Positions 45,516 to 57,100 of a DNA stretch of 64,000 bases are shown here, piece after piece. The position numbers were made by a program, and so were the translations under genes. Source of the DNA: Sporolactobacillus laevolacticus DSM 442 (lineage in GTDB: Bacteria; Bacillota; Bacilli; Bacillales; Sporolactobacillaceae); contig NZ_AWTC01000008.1 of assembly GCF_000497245.1 (NCBI RefSeq), forward strand, positions 1-64,000, written 5' to 3'. The notes beneath the pieces are model-generated. The model was not told the DNA's origin. It did not search any database and saw only the letters and a list, made by a program, of their open reading frames with translations. Each line of letters opens with the position of its first letter. The stretch's first letter is position 1.

Positions 45516-47702
45516 TTGATCGACTATGACTCTAAAAACAAAGTCTTTCATTTGCAAACGAAGCACTCAAGTTATGTCATGGGCCTGGATCACGGCTATC
45601 TGCTCCATCACTATTGGGGAAAGAAAATTACCACATACAGAGGAAGCCGCCCTATTGTTTACGCGCCGAGATCATTCGCACCCTATGCAGATCCTACCCA
45701 TCGCGGATTTAGCTTGAGCACACTTCCTCTAGAGTACCCGGCTTACGGAAATGGCGATTTCCGTCATCCTGCCTACCAAGTGCAGCTTGAGAATGGATCA
45801 ACAGTCACGGATCTACACTATGCCGGACATGTCATTTATTCAGGGAAGAAAAAACTGGATGGATTGCCAAGCACATACGTCGAACAGGATCAAGAAGCGC
45901 AATCACTCGACATTATATTAGAAGATTCCGTAGCGGGACTTACCGTTGTGCTCACCTATTGCGTCTTTCGCGATTTTGATGCCATTACCAGATCCGTCCG
46001 ATTTGAAAACAGAGGGACCAAATCTCTAAGACTTCTACGTGCAGCAAGCACAAGCGTCAACTTTAGAGACGACCAATTTGACAGTCTCACCTTTTATGGG
46101 TCGCATAATAATGAACGTAATATAAATAGACGGCCCCTATATCCTGACATGCAGGTGATCGACAGCACACGTGGCGCCAGCAGTCCTCAGCATGATCCGT
46201 TTTTCGCGCTTATGCGCAAGAATGCGGATGAAACGCAAGGTGAAGTGTTTGGCTTCAGCCTCGTGTACAGCGGCAATTTTGCCGCGCAGATCGAGGTCGA
46301 TCAATATCGCACCGTACGCGCATCAATCGGGATTAATCCGTTTGATTTTTCCTGGCTGCTGAATTCCGGAGCATCCTTCCAAACACCGGAAACGGTCATG
46401 GTCTATTCAGATTGCGGACTAGGCGGCATGTCACGAACCTATCATCAACTCTATCGGTCACGCCTCGCCCGTGGGAAGCACCGTGATCGATTACGGCCAA
46501 TCCTTATTAATAACTGGGAAGCTACCTACTTTAAGCTGAGTGAAGAAAAGCTGCTTGCGATCGCTAAAGAAGCACAGAAAGCGGGTATTGAGCTGTTTGT
46601 TTTGGATGACGGCTGGTTTGGGCACCGCAACAACGACAAAAGTTCACTAGGCGACTGGTTTGTCGACCGGCAAAAATTACCGCACGGACTTTCATGGCTC
46701 TCAAATCGAATCCATGAAATGGGCTTGCTATTTGGGCTGTGGTTCGAGCCTGAGATGATATCTCCGGACAGCGACCTTTACCGGGAACATCCGGACTGGT
46801 CTCTGCATGTTCCCGATCGGCCGCGCAGCTTAAGCCGTTATCAGCTTGTGCTCGATATGTCGCGTGCGGATGTGCGTGACTATCTCCTGCAGGCACTATC
46901 CGCCATTCTTTCCAGTGCTAATATCAACTATGTCAAATGGGACATGAACCGGCACATGACTGAAATTGGTTCAGCCCTGCTGCCGCCTGAAAGGCAACGG
47001 GAAACCGCACATCGCTACATGCTCGGACTTTATGAACTAATCGATAAGCTCACCCGAGCATTTCCGGACATCTTGTTTGAGAGCTGCTCGAGCGGCGGAG
47101 GCCGATTTGACCCAGGCATGCTCTACTACATGCCGCAGACATGGACGAGTGACAACACCGATGCCATTTGCAGACTGAAGATCCAATATGGCACAAGTGT
47201 CGTTTATCCGCCGATCACGATGGGCGCTCACGTCTCCGCCGTGCCAAATCATCAGGTTGGACGTATCACCTCACTTAAGACCCGCGGTGATGTTGCGATG
47301 TCTGGCAACTTTGGATATGAACTAGATTTAACAAAACTCACCGATGAGGAGAAGCAGCAAGTCCGGCAACAAGTCACTTTTTATAAACGAATCCGCCCAC
47401 TTATTCAGTTTGGCGATTTTTACCGAATCAATAGTCCATTTGAAGATGATGACACAGCGTGGTGCTTTGTCTCACCTGATCAGTCGGAAGCGATTGGCTT
47501 TTACTTTAAAGTACTGGCAAGTCCGGCTCAAGTACTCAAAGCATTCCGGTTTCAAGGACTTAATCCGCAGGCGCTATATGAGAACTTGGCAACCGGAGAG
47601 GTGTTTGGCGGCGATGAACTGATGAATGCCGGTCTCAATGTACCTGATGAAAAAGGCGACTTCCGCAGCTATGTTTGGCAGTTCAAGAGAGTTCAGGGAT
47701 GA
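45516..47702 (+). CDS. Alpha-galactosidase, GH36
   Basis: A 728-residue cytosolic enzyme that cleaves terminal alpha-1,6-galactose from melibiose and raffinose-type sugars. Signs are LDDGWFGHRNND, LWFEPEMISPDS, the nucleophile Asp476 in YVKWDMNRHMTE, and the acid/base Asp532 in SCSSGGGRFDPGM. Length equals that of Geobacillus AgaB-type enzymes. It starts with TTG 45516, seven bases after GGAGG. No raffinose transporter or regulator adjoins it. Confidence 0.95.
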   Translation: MIDYDSKNKVFHLQTKHSSYVMGLDHGYLLHHYWGKKITTYRGSRPIVYAPRSFAPYADPTHRGFSLSTLPLEYPAYGNGDFRHPAYQVQLENGSTVTDLHYAGHVIYSGKKKLDGLPSTYVEQDQEAQSLDIILEDSVAGLTVVLTYCVFRDFDAITRSVRFENRGTKSLRLLRAASTSVNFRDDQFDSLTFYGSHNNERNINRRPLYPDMQVIDSTRGASSPQHDPFFALMRKNADETQGEVFGFSLVYSGNFAAQIEVDQYRTVRASIGINPFDFSWLLNSGASFQTPETVMVYSDCGLGGMSRTYHQLYRSRLARGKHRDRLRPILINNWEATYFKLSEEKLLAIAKEAQKAGIELFVLDDGWFGHRNNDKSSLGDWFVDRQKLPHGLSWLSNRIHEMGLLFGLWFEPEMISPDSDLYREHPDWSLHVPDRPRSLSRYQLVLDMSRADVRDYLLQALSAILSSANINYVKWDMNRHMTEIGSALLPPERQRETAHRYMLGLYELIDKLTRAFPDILFESCSSGGGRFDPGMLYYMPQTWTSDNTDAICRLKIQYGTSVVYPPITMGAHVSAVPNHQVGRITSLKTRGDVAMSGNFGYELDLTKLTDEEKQQVRQQVTFYKRIRPLIQFGDFYRINSPFEDDDTAWCFVSPDQSEAIGFYFKVLASPAQVLKAFRFQGLNPQALYENLATGEVFGGDELMNAGLNVPDEKGDFRSYVWQFKRVQG

Positions 47703-47778
47703 ATTCGTGCTAAAAACGTTAAAATATAATTCAGAAATGCAAAAAGAGCATAAAAAAAGAGACTTAGGAGCTAGGGCA

Positions 47779-48156
47779 ATGGATAACCAAATAAGAGATC
47801 TGCTTAAAACGCTGGAGCAAAGCCACTTAAGCCTTGAGATTCGTAAATCTCCGGAAGCATTAGACAATATTCTTGCTGATGATTTTTTTGAAATAGGAAG
47901 TTCCGGTGCTATGTTTTATAAGCAAGATTGTTTGGAAAATGGAGTAGCATTAGATGACCTAAAACTCTATAACTTTGATATGCATGTCTTGGCTCCAGAT
48001 GTTGTATTAACCACATACTTTATTAATAATAAAACGAGAAACCGAAATACACTTCGAAGTTCTATATGGAAATTTATCGATGGAAGATGGCAACTACTTT
48101 TTCATCAAGGAACCGTTACGAAACTTCATAGTAGTGATTTCAATACAACTGGTTAA
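47779..48156 (+). CDS. DUF4440 / NTF2-like small protein
   Basis: A 125-residue protein of the SnoaL/NTF2-like, DUF4440 kind: an N-terminal helix (RDLLKTLEQSHLSLEIRKSP), LADDFFEIGSSG, and the final strands RSSIWKFIDGRWQLLFHQGT. Function unknown. ATG 47779 (MDNQIR) has AGGAG eight bases upstream; the open frame reaches back into the galactosidase gene but that part is not real. It is visibly more AT-rich than its neighbours, suggesting later acquisition. Confidence 0.8.
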   Translation: MDNQIRDLLKTLEQSHLSLEIRKSPEALDNILADDFFEIGSSGAMFYKQDCLENGVALDDLKLYNFDMHVLAPDVVLTTYFINNKTRNRNTLRSSIWKFIDGRWQLLFHQGTVTKLHSSDFNTTG

Positions 48157-48180
48157 AAAAAGATAAAGATTGAGAAGCAA

Positions 48181-48219
48181 AAAAGCAAAAATCCTCATAC
48201 CAGATTTTTGCTTTTTTTG
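48181..48219. terminator. Bidirectional terminator, DUF4440 gene / ABC-F
   Basis: AGCAAAAATC (48184-48193) pairs with GATTTTTGCT (48203-48212), followed by seven T. Confidence 0.85.
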
Positions 48220-48220
48220 C

Positions 48221-50122
48221 TTATTGATTTTCCAGTTCCTCAACTTTTAGCGACAACTCTGTCCAGCGTTCCATCGCATGATCCAGCTCAACCTCAGTGT
48301 CCTGCTGTTCTTTATACAGTGATTGTACCTTCCCTGCGTCACTTCCGGCATCGGTCACCGCCTGTTTCAGCTGTTCGACACGTTCTTCAAGCTCTGCAAT
48401 CCGATCTTCTATGCTGTTCCATTCCTGCTGCTCTTTGTATGTCAGCTTTTTCTTTTTGGAGGCAACTTGAGCAGGTGCTGGTTTGACCTTTCTGTCCGCT
48501 TCCGCTTTGTTTACTGCAGCCTGCTCCATCTTTCTTTCAGCCATGTACTCAGTGTAGCCGCCTTCGAAGCGGCGGATGACGCCGGCTCCTTCAAATGCGA
48601 TTAGGCGGTCTGCAATCCGGTCAAGGAAGTAGCGATCGTGAGAAACCGCAAGAATCGTCCCTGGAAACTGAAGTAGATAATCTTCAAGGATCGTTAGCGT
48701 TTCCGTATCCAAATCATTCGTCGGTTCATCCAGAAAGAGGACATTGGGTTCCGTCATCAATACACGCAACAAATAGAGCCGTTTACGCTCGCCGCCTGAC
48801 AGCTTGTGAATGAACGTACGCTGGCGCGGACGTGAAAAAAGGAAGCGTTCCAGCATCTGTTCAGCGGTCACTTGCTGCCCATCGGCCGTTTTCAGTACTT
48901 GCGCAGCCTCTTTAATATAATCGATCACCGTCAGTTCCTCGTTCATTTCCGTATGTTCCTGAGTATAGTAACCGATCTTTACCGTTTCACCAATATCCAC
49001 AGACCCGGCATCGGGTTCGATACGTTTGGCGAGCAAGTTGAGCAATGTCGTTTTGCCACTTCCGTTGCCGCCGATGATCCCGAGCCGCTCACCCGGCGTC
49101 ACCAGCAAATCGAAATCATGAATCAGATGTTGCCCACCAAATGTCTTGGACAGCTGCTTTGCTTCGATCACCTTTTTGCCAAGCCGAGTGGATCCGATCG
49201 CAAGGTCCACCGATTGTTTCAGTTCCGGTCCCTTATGTTCCTGCATTTCCCGTACCCGTTCAACCCTGGCCTTTTGTTTTGTGGACCGCGCTTTGGCTCC
49301 TCGCCGCAACCAGGCCAGCTCACGGCGCAGCTGATTCTGGTGCTTTGCCTCTCCTGCTGTCTCCTGCTCCTCTCGTTCCGCCTTCTTTTCAAGAAACAGT
49401 TCATAATTCCCGTCATAAATATAGAGATTTCCATGATCCAGTTCAAAAATCTTACTGGTCACGCGGTTCAGGAAGTAGCGGTCGTGGGTAACCATCAGGA
49501 GTGCCCCCGGATATTGGTTCAGCGCTTCCTCAAGCCAGTCGATAATGTCATTGTCCAAATGGTTCGTCGGTTCATCGAGAATCAATAGATCCGCCGGCTG
49601 GATCAGAGCTCTTGCTAACGCAATTCTTTTCTTCTGTCCCCCGGAAAATTCATTCGCCGGTGTCTGAAAATCTTGCACACCAAGACGAGTTAAAATGCTC
49701 TTCGCCGCCGCTTCCGCTTCCCAAGCATCCGCCGTATCCATTTGCTGCTGGCGGTCAATCAGCTTTTCTTGAAGTGCCTGATCGGAAGGATTACTTTCCA
49801 AATTGGCAAGCGCCTGTTCATAGTTACGCAATGCAATCATAATCGGCGAGGTTCCTCCGTAAATGTAATCCAAAGCCGTTACACCGGATTCAAATACCGG
49901 TGTTTGCGACAGATAAGCGAGCCGGAAGGCGTTCGCATGGCGCAGTGTTCCGCTTTCCGCCGAATCTCTGCCTGCCAGCACATTCAGCAACGTCGATTTA
50001 CCCGTTCCATTAACACCAATCAGACCGATCCGATCACCTTCGGAAATAGAAAAAGAGAAGTGATTAAAAAGTGTTTGTGTGCCGTATGTTTTATATAAAT
50101 CTTCCGCATCAAGAATACTCAC
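48221..50122 (-). CDS. ABC-F ATPase, YfmR/Uup-like
   Basis: A 633-residue soluble protein with two ATPase domains: Walker A GVNGTGKST and GGNGSGKTT, signatures FSGGQKKR and LSGGERKR, Walker B LLILDEPTNHLD and VLFLDEPTNDLD. The inter-domain linker (RRELAWLRRGAKARSTKQKARV) is typical of ABC-F. The C-terminal coiled coil (residues about 555-630) fits Uup/YfmR. These proteins bind ribosomes; YfmR has been linked to relief of stalling. GTG 50122 has AGGAT seven bases upstream; an ATG three codons earlier lacks a site. Confidence 0.93.
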   Translation of the reverse strand: MSILDAEDLYKTYGTQTLFNHFSFSISEGDRIGLIGVNGTGKSTLLNVLAGRDSAESGTLRHANAFRLAYLSQTPVFESGVTALDYIYGGTSPIMIALRNYEQALANLESNPSDQALQEKLIDRQQQMDTADAWEAEAAAKSILTRLGVQDFQTPANEFSGGQKKRIALARALIQPADLLILDEPTNHLDNDIIDWLEEALNQYPGALLMVTHDRYFLNRVTSKIFELDHGNLYIYDGNYELFLEKKAEREEQETAGEAKHQNQLRRELAWLRRGAKARSTKQKARVERVREMQEHKGPELKQSVDLAIGSTRLGKKVIEAKQLSKTFGGQHLIHDFDLLVTPGERLGIIGGNGSGKTTLLNLLAKRIEPDAGSVDIGETVKIGYYTQEHTEMNEELTVIDYIKEAAQVLKTADGQQVTAEQMLERFLFSRPRQRTFIHKLSGGERKRLYLLRVLMTEPNVLFLDEPTNDLDTETLTILEDYLLQFPGTILAVSHDRYFLDRIADRLIAFEGAGVIRRFEGGYTEYMAERKMEQAAVNKAEADRKVKPAPAQVASKKKKLTYKEQQEWNSIEDRIAELEERVEQLKQAVTDAGSDAGKVQSLYKEQQDTEVELDHAMERWTELSLKVEELENQ

Positions 50123-50229
50123 GTAAATCATCCTATCTAAACTTAACTTTTTACTAGTAAAAGCTTTTTGCCAATGATTAAGCCGATCCAGTACCCAAGA
50201 GACTGTTCCCGTTCATAACGAGTAGCCTA

Positions 50230-50862
50230 TTAATGATTCGTCGCACGGACCATTTTTCCGATAATAACGAGACGCTTCGGTGTCCGTGTCGGTTTATCGC
50301 AGGTCACAAGTGTAATCCGCTTGTCCTTTGTCTGGTCAATGACAGCACCTTCGGATTCGGAAACAATCTTTTTGCTCACAACTTTATAGACATAGTCTTT
50401 TTTCAAATTGGTAATCATGATCTGATCACCAATTTTGGTACGCATCAAAGGACCGAAGAGCAGATTTTCGCGGCGCATATGGTGACCGGCAAGCGGGTAG
50501 TTACCTTCGCCCATCCGTTGGTCAGGACGCATCGTTGTCGCACCGGCCAACAGATTCGCACTGGTCGTCCCTTTAAGTATCGGCAGTTTAATCCCCAGCC
50601 GCTTAATCTGAATCTGACCAATCATCGCTTTTGAATTGACATGTGCACTCGCTTTTACGGTTTCAAAAAATGAAGGGGGCTGGATTTTGCTGAAATCATA
50701 GGGAGCATCCCGCTGATTATTTTTCGCTAACTGGGTAGCAGTCAGCTTCTCAGTATTATATTTTGCGCTTAAGAATCCGATCAAGCCTTCCTTGAGGAAT
50801 GGCGATGCGATCAAAGCCGCGCCTGCTAAAATTAGAATGATAATCAATGCTCTTCGCCACAT
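50230..50862 (-). CDS. srtA: Class A sortase SrtA
   Basis: A 210-residue transpeptidase that anchors LPxTG proteins to the wall. One N-terminal helix (residues 5-22) is followed by the sortase domain with His127 in LAGHHM, Cys188 in TLVTCD and Arg197 near the end. It stands downstream of the LPITG adhesin on the same strand, separated by two terminators and an LPxTG remnant. The class A call rests on topology and the TLVTC motif. Confidence 0.93.
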   Translation of the reverse strand: MWRRALIIILILAGAALIASPFLKEGLIGFLSAKYNTEKLTATQLAKNNQRDAPYDFSKIQPPSFFETVKASAHVNSKAMIGQIQIKRLGIKLPILKGTTSANLLAGATTMRPDQRMGEGNYPLAGHHMRRENLLFGPLMRTKIGDQIMITNLKKDYVYKVVSKKIVSESEGAVIDQTKDKRITLVTCDKPTRTPKRLVIIGKMVRATNH

Positions 50863-50897
50863 AAAATGATCCCGCCTTTATTCCGAAAAAAGAAAAG

Positions 50898-50929
50898 CAC
50901 CTGATCAAATCTTACCATGATCAGATGTG
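50898..50929 (-). terminator. Terminator upstream of srtA
   Basis: CACCTGATCA (50898-50907) pairs with TGATCAGATGTG (50918-50929) with a small bulge. On the minus strand a T-rich run follows. It would end the vestigial LPxTG unit. Confidence 0.7.
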
Positions 50930-50951
50930 GATTGTTATCTTTATCAATCAA

Positions 50952-51090
50952 TCATCGTGATTTCTTCGTTTTTCTTCTTCCCGCAAAGCCTATAATAGCG
51001 GTTGTGAGCAGAAATAGTGTGCCGAACCAATAAACCAGACTGACTATTGGTGTCTTCAGTTACAGGCAAATCTGTTTCACTTTTTAGCGC
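50952..51090 (-). pseudogene. Frameshifted remnant of an LPxTG sorting signal
   Basis: On the minus strand one frame reads SETDLPVTEDTNS (LPVT at 51058-51069). The next frame then reads LVYWFGTLFLLTTAIIGF followed by AGRRKTKKSR and TGA at 50952-50954. Together these form a normal sorting signal: LPxT motif, hydrophobic helix, basic tail. A one-base shift near 51040 splits it, and stops lie just upstream. It is the 3' end of a lost surface-protein gene. Confidence 0.72.
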
Positions 51091-51124
51091 AAAATACGCG
51101 TTCTATTACAAATTCTGAACCAGC

Positions 51125-51162
51125 AGAAAGCACCCGATCAATATGTTGATCGAGTGCTTTCT
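51125..51162 (-). terminator. Terminator after the adhesin gene
   Basis: AGAAAGCAC (51125-51133) pairs with GTGCTTTCT (51154-51162); an inner GATCAA/TTGATC stem extends it. The T-run is short. Confidence 0.7.
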
Positions 51163-51187
51163 CAATTGCATTATTTATTTTTACAGC

Positions 51188-54100
51188 TTAGTTTTTTCTC
51201 CGTCTTCTTGAGAAGATCGCCAAGGATCCGCCACCAAGAAGAAGAAGTGCTCCAGCAGCCATCGTCATAATATCATTCGTATCGCCGGTGATTGGCAGTC
51301 CTTTGGCGTTTGCTTTCTTGCTCGTCTGCGTTTCCGCTTCTACACCACGAACCAAAACTAGATGATATTGGCCCGTTGCAAGACCTTTAAAATTAACATT
51401 ACCTTCCTCATCGGCCATTACACCGCGTGCAATGATGTGCCCATTTTTATCAACAACGTTGTAAGTTGCACCTGGCTTGCCATCTAGAGTTCTCGTAATT
51501 TCGAGCGGCTTATCCGTTGCTGTAATCTCAACGGCTTTTGCCTGGCCTTTTTCAATGACAAACGGAATTGGTGTCTCATCCAATGCGTAATTCTTCGGCG
51601 CTTTGGTTTCAATGAAGAAGTACTTGCCTGGTGCTAGACCCTTCACAACGAACTGACCACTATTATCAGTCGTTAATCCTGTTTTCAACGTCTTGCCATT
51701 GCTGTCCGTCAACTTGAATTCTGCGCCTTTGAGCACTGCATCCTTATCGTTTCTATCGACTTTAGTCAGACGCACATCGCCTGGCGTCAACTTATCTGTC
51801 GCTGTAATCGGGATCACCTTGATATCCGTATTTGTCACCTGGAAAGGAATTGGCGTTGTATCCAGATCGTAATTCTTTGGTGCCTTAGTTTCAATAAAAT
51901 GATAGTTGCCAGGTGCCAAACCATTTACAGTGAATTGGCCTTTTTCATCTGTAGTCCAAACAGATGGAAGTGTTTTACCATTCGCATCTTTTTCTACAAC
52001 TTTTCCGTTGCTGTCATAAAGTGTAAATTCAGCACCGGCCAGCACAGCACCTTTATCATTTTCATCGACTTTGGTGAGGACAACGCTGTTTAATTTATCT
52101 GTTGCCGTAATCGGAATTGCTTTGGTATCTTGATTCGTAACTTCGAACGGAATCGGCGTTGCATCAAGTTCATAGCCGTTTGGTGCTTTTGTTTCAATAA
52201 AATTGTATTTTCCATTTGGAAGTCCTTTGACTGCAAATTGGCCTTTTTCATCCGTCGTCCAAACCTTAGACAACGTCTTGCCTGTTGCATCTTTTTCTAC
52301 AACGTTGCCGTCTTTATCGACCAGTTTGAATTCTGCACCCTTGAGAACAGCGTCTTTATCATTCTTGTCGACCTTAGTCAGCACGACTTCGCTCAGTTTA
52401 TCCGTTGCGGTAATTTCAACTGCTTTTGTTCCTGTTTTCGTTACCGTAAACGGAATTGGAGTCGTATCAAGCTGATAGCCGTTCGGTGCCTTGGTTTCGA
52501 TAAACTGATAGCTTCCCTCTGGCAGGCCTTTGACTGTAAATTGGCCTTTATCATCCGTTGTCCAAGTAGCCGGAAGATCTTTTCCAGTGATGTCTTTGGT
52601 TACAACTTTGCCATTGCTGTCTTGAATCTTGAACTCCGCTCCGGTTAGCACTGCATTTTTATCGTTCTCATCAACTTTCGTCAACACGGTTTCATTCAGG
52701 TTATCAGTTGCGGTAATTTCTTGAGCCTGTACATCCTTATTCGTAACCGTAAACGGAATTCGTGTAGTGTCTAATTCATAACCATCCGGCGCTTTTGTCT
52801 CAATAAACTCATATTCTCCGGAAGGGAGACCTGTTACCGTAAATTGACCATGCTCATCAGTGGTCCAGATGCTATTAAGATTGTTTCCATTGATGTCCTT
52901 ATCAACGACTTCGTCGGTTCCCTTTTTAACCAGCTTGTATTCTGCACCGACAAGTTTCGCATTGGTGTCATTCTTGTCGACCTTCGTCAGAACAACACTA
53001 TTTAATTGATCTGTTATAGGAACCTTAACAACTGCTGGCTTGCCATTATTTTTATCTACAATCGTGAAGCCAACAGGATCATGGATTAGATAACCATTTG
53101 ATGCTTGAGTCTCAACAAACTGATAGTCACCAACATTCAGATCAGAAACACTGATTTTACCATCGGCAGGAGTTGTTAAATCAGATTTGATCGTTGTCCA
53201 TGAACCATCTTTGTTCTTTTTCTGTAAATCGAAATGTGCATCCGATAATGGCTTATTATCACTGCCAACTTTATTCAATTCAGCCGAACCTTTGTAGTTA
53301 ACAAATTGACCTGGAATAACCTTAATTGAAGGTAATCCATTCGCCTCAGCGTCGATTGTAAATTCAAGTTCATCCAAATTTAGAATATAGCCATCAGGCG
53401 CGGAGGTTTCAACAAAATGATAGGTGCCCGGTGCAAGTCCGATTGCTGAAACAAATCCACCGTCAACCGACTTCAAATTATCCTGCCCCTGAATCACATG
53501 TCCTTGAAGATCGGTGATTTTGAAAATCGCACCGCTCAACCCATTACCACTCTCATCAGCCTTCGTGAACCGTACTGAGCCTTGCCCATTTTCCAAAGTA
53601 CCGGCGTCAACTGTAATAGGTTCGCCTGTAGCTTCTGTTTCAATCGTAAACGGTCGTAATTGAGTATTTTTCACATACCCCTTAGGAGCTGCTGTTTCGA
53701 CAAATGCATAGTTTCCCGGTTTGAGTCCTGCCGCTTTAACTTCACCATCGCTGTTTGAAATCAATCCAGTCAGAACATCTTCATTCGTGATGGTATTGAT
53801 TACTTTAAATGTGGCCCCTGGCAATGCATTACTGTTTGCGTCTTCTTTGATTAATGAAGCTGAGCCCTGATAATCTTCAAAAGTTAAAACATTGTCCGCC
53901 GCTTTTTGCCCGGCTGTAATATGAACCGTCAAGGTTTCTTTATTTAAAAGGTAGCCGGTCGGTGCCGAAATTTCCTTGAATGTATAATCTCCCGGTCGCA
54001 AATTAGTAACGATTAATTTGCCGTTATTCGTTGTCAATTGTTCGGAAGTGATTGTGTTGCCATCGGCATCAACAGCAGCCTTGTTCGTACTGTTATCAAT

Positions 54101-57100
54101 CAATTGGAACACTGCTGGAGAAGATGTAATAAAATTATTCGTTGATCCGTCTACCTTGTCTAGTTCAACTCCTCCAGGATTAATTTTATCCTTTGCAGAG
54201 AGCGGAATAACTGTTGTCTGGTTAACAGCAACCGTAAACTTATGCGGTGTAGCATCCAATTGGTAATTCGCTGGAGCCGTTATTTCAACGAGTTGATAAT
54301 CTCCCGGAGTCAGGTTGTCAAAGGTCACCTGACCGTTAATAGGATCCGTCGTCTGATTCGAATAGCCGCTGATCGGGTTGCCGTTTTGATCTTGAAGCTG
54401 GAAGACCGCTCCGCCCAGTTTTAATCCGAGCTGGGTTGCATCGGTCTTAGTCAGTACAACCTTCCCGACAAATTTCTGATCGGTAACCGTTACCGTATTT
54501 ATCGGATTCGAGCCTGACGTGGCACCGATCTGTACAGCTTTGCCGTTACCTGCATAAGCAGGATTGATGACATAACCTTCAGGCGCCTTCGTTTCCTTCA
54601 AAATATAAGTCCCATATTTAAAGTTATTGAAATTTGCTTCACCATTATTATCGGTCGTCAATGTACGCAACAATTTTGTTCCGGTACTGTCGTAGAGTGC
54701 GAAGGTGGCACCCGGAAGCTTAGTACCAGTATCTGCATCAGTTTTCACTACATCAAGATTGCCGTTAACGCCACTTCCGGTTCCGGAACCACTGGAGAAC
54801 TTGACGGTAACCGTATTCATGGTCGGTTTGGTGATTAAGTCCACGCCATCTCCATTCAGCGTCGCCGTGTTGCCGAGCTGTGCATTGTTACCGGCATTGA
54901 TGATTGTTTTATAGGCGAGGATATAAGCCTCAGTGATTCGATGTGTAAATACGATCTTGAACTGCTGATTTCCATTAGTATCGGGATCAGTCACTTGAAC
55001 CGTATAATCCGTTCCTTTGACCAGTTCTTCAGCAGACTGCGTGATGGTTCCATCCTGAGCTACTGTTGTTTTGTATAGATGGAATGAATCCGGATCAATG
55101 ATCTGGTTATTCGTCGGCACATCCGTAAGCACAGCATTCGAGATGGTCGACTGACTTGGATTGATCGTCACCGTCCAGTTAACGTTTTCGCTATCGGTGC
55201 CGGTGCCTTGCGCACCTGTTTTTGTCGCGAATGTCCCGCCATTAGCTGGGCTGACCGAACCCGTCAGATCAACGAGCTTTTGCTGATCGTCATACAGCGT
55301 CGCCGTATTGGGGTATGTTTGATTCACAACCACACCGTTGAGCGATGTTTTATAGGTAATATAGTACGGCGAGTTAATCGGATTTTTAAAGGTGATCTGG
55401 AGTGTCCCCCCGTTATCGCCCGGGTAAGCAACATCGTAATCGGTTGCCGGAACGGTGCCGCCATCATCCGTTCCATTGGAGCCACCGGTCAGCGTCATAT
55501 AATGGACTTCCAGCGAATTGTTTTCGAATTGCTGGTTCCCCTGAATTGGATCCTTGATGATCGGTGTCTGAATCGTCCGCAGGTTGTAGTTGAAACCAAC
55601 CTTCCATGTGATCTCTTTCGTCACCGCATTGTACGTACCATTTTTATATCCGTCGTTCTGTGTATAAGAATCCGGAGTAAAGGTGTCGCTCGATGAACTC
55701 GTATGCGTCTTATTATCGGCACCCGTCCAGTTAATCACCGCAGTATTCGGAAAGGTTGTAACTCCTGCCGGTAAGGTCTTATAATCGAAGCTGGTCGAAT
55801 ACATGATCGTGAAGCTGTCGGTTGTATTCGTGTAATCAGCAGTGCCGCCATTGCCTAATCCGTTAAGGAATGTAATCGTAAATCCGTTAGCGGTTGGGTT
55901 AACCGTATAATCTTTGCCATTAATTAATATCTCCCCTGACGTTTTGTCGTTGATGCTCAACGTTTCCGGAATCAACGTCAATCCGCCTTTATCGAACGTA
56001 TCGGTGATCGTTGCATTTTTCATTGGGTAATTATTGCCGTTAACGGTCATCGTCCACGTCGTTTTCTTGCCATTATAATCGGCAGTGCCATCCCAATGCT
56101 TGATCAAGTTCTGCTGCGTGATTGCCTGCCCTGCACCAATCCCTGTAGTACCGCCTTCAGCAACTGTATTATTCACGTTGCCATTATCGGTCACCAGTCC
56201 GACCGCCTTTGTCTGGTAAACAATCTGATAAGCGCTGTTGATGGTCTGATTAAACTGCAGATCAAAGCCATTCTTACCTGCATGTGGAGTACTCGTTGGG
56301 TCGGTTACCGTGTATTCACTAATGTCAACGAGCGAACCTCTGGTAAATGTCGTTGGTGATGTCGCTGTCGCATTATATACATTGATTGAACCCGGTACTA
56401 ACGCTTGTGTATTGTCAAACCAATCATGCAGAATCGCATTATTTTTAGAAATAGTCTGATTGTCGCCGTTGTAATTGACCGTCCATGTGATCGTCTGTGT
56501 TTTCGGATCATAGCTGGTATTCGATTTTGTTAGATGAGCGCCTTTGGTAACAGCTACGGTCGCGCTTGCAGGCTGGTTTCCATTTTCAATACTCGAAAGT
56601 GTGGCCGTGTTTACGAACGGGCTCTTTGTCTTATCGTCAATATTCGTTGTATAGCGAATCTGATAGGCGCTGTCGATTGGATCTTTAAAATCCACTTCCA
56701 GATTGCTTCCCGTTGTTGTTAATGTATATTGATTCGCAGCGATTGGCGTATTGCCCACAGTTGTCGATCCATCCACATTGACCGTAACCGGATAGATTTC
56801 CACTGAGCTGCCGTCTAGGCTTAAGCCGTCCGGAATCGGATCCGTCACTTTAGCGTTGGTCAGGTGGCTCTCTGTTTCATTAATGTTCACGGTCCATTTA
56901 ATACTTGTGGCATTAAAGGCCGTTTGCGTGCTCCCGTCCCACGGCTTACCTTGTTTGTCAATAGAACTCATTGTTGCCGACGGCTTGAACGGAATGGTCA
57001 GCGTATACGGTTGCTCAAAAGGGAATGTGATTTCCTGCTGCGTCGAACCGGTAATTTCTTGTTGATTGAATTCGGTGTTTACATGCAATGTTCCTTGAAT

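Noticed and set aside
49141-49588. Long plus-strand frames opposite the ABC-F gene
   Set aside because: They are antisense shadows of a well-supported gene, without ribosome sites or domain likeness.
51792-53010. Direct repeats considered as a CRISPR or satellite array
   Set aside because: The 303-306 bp units are one continuous reading frame encoding CnaB domains.
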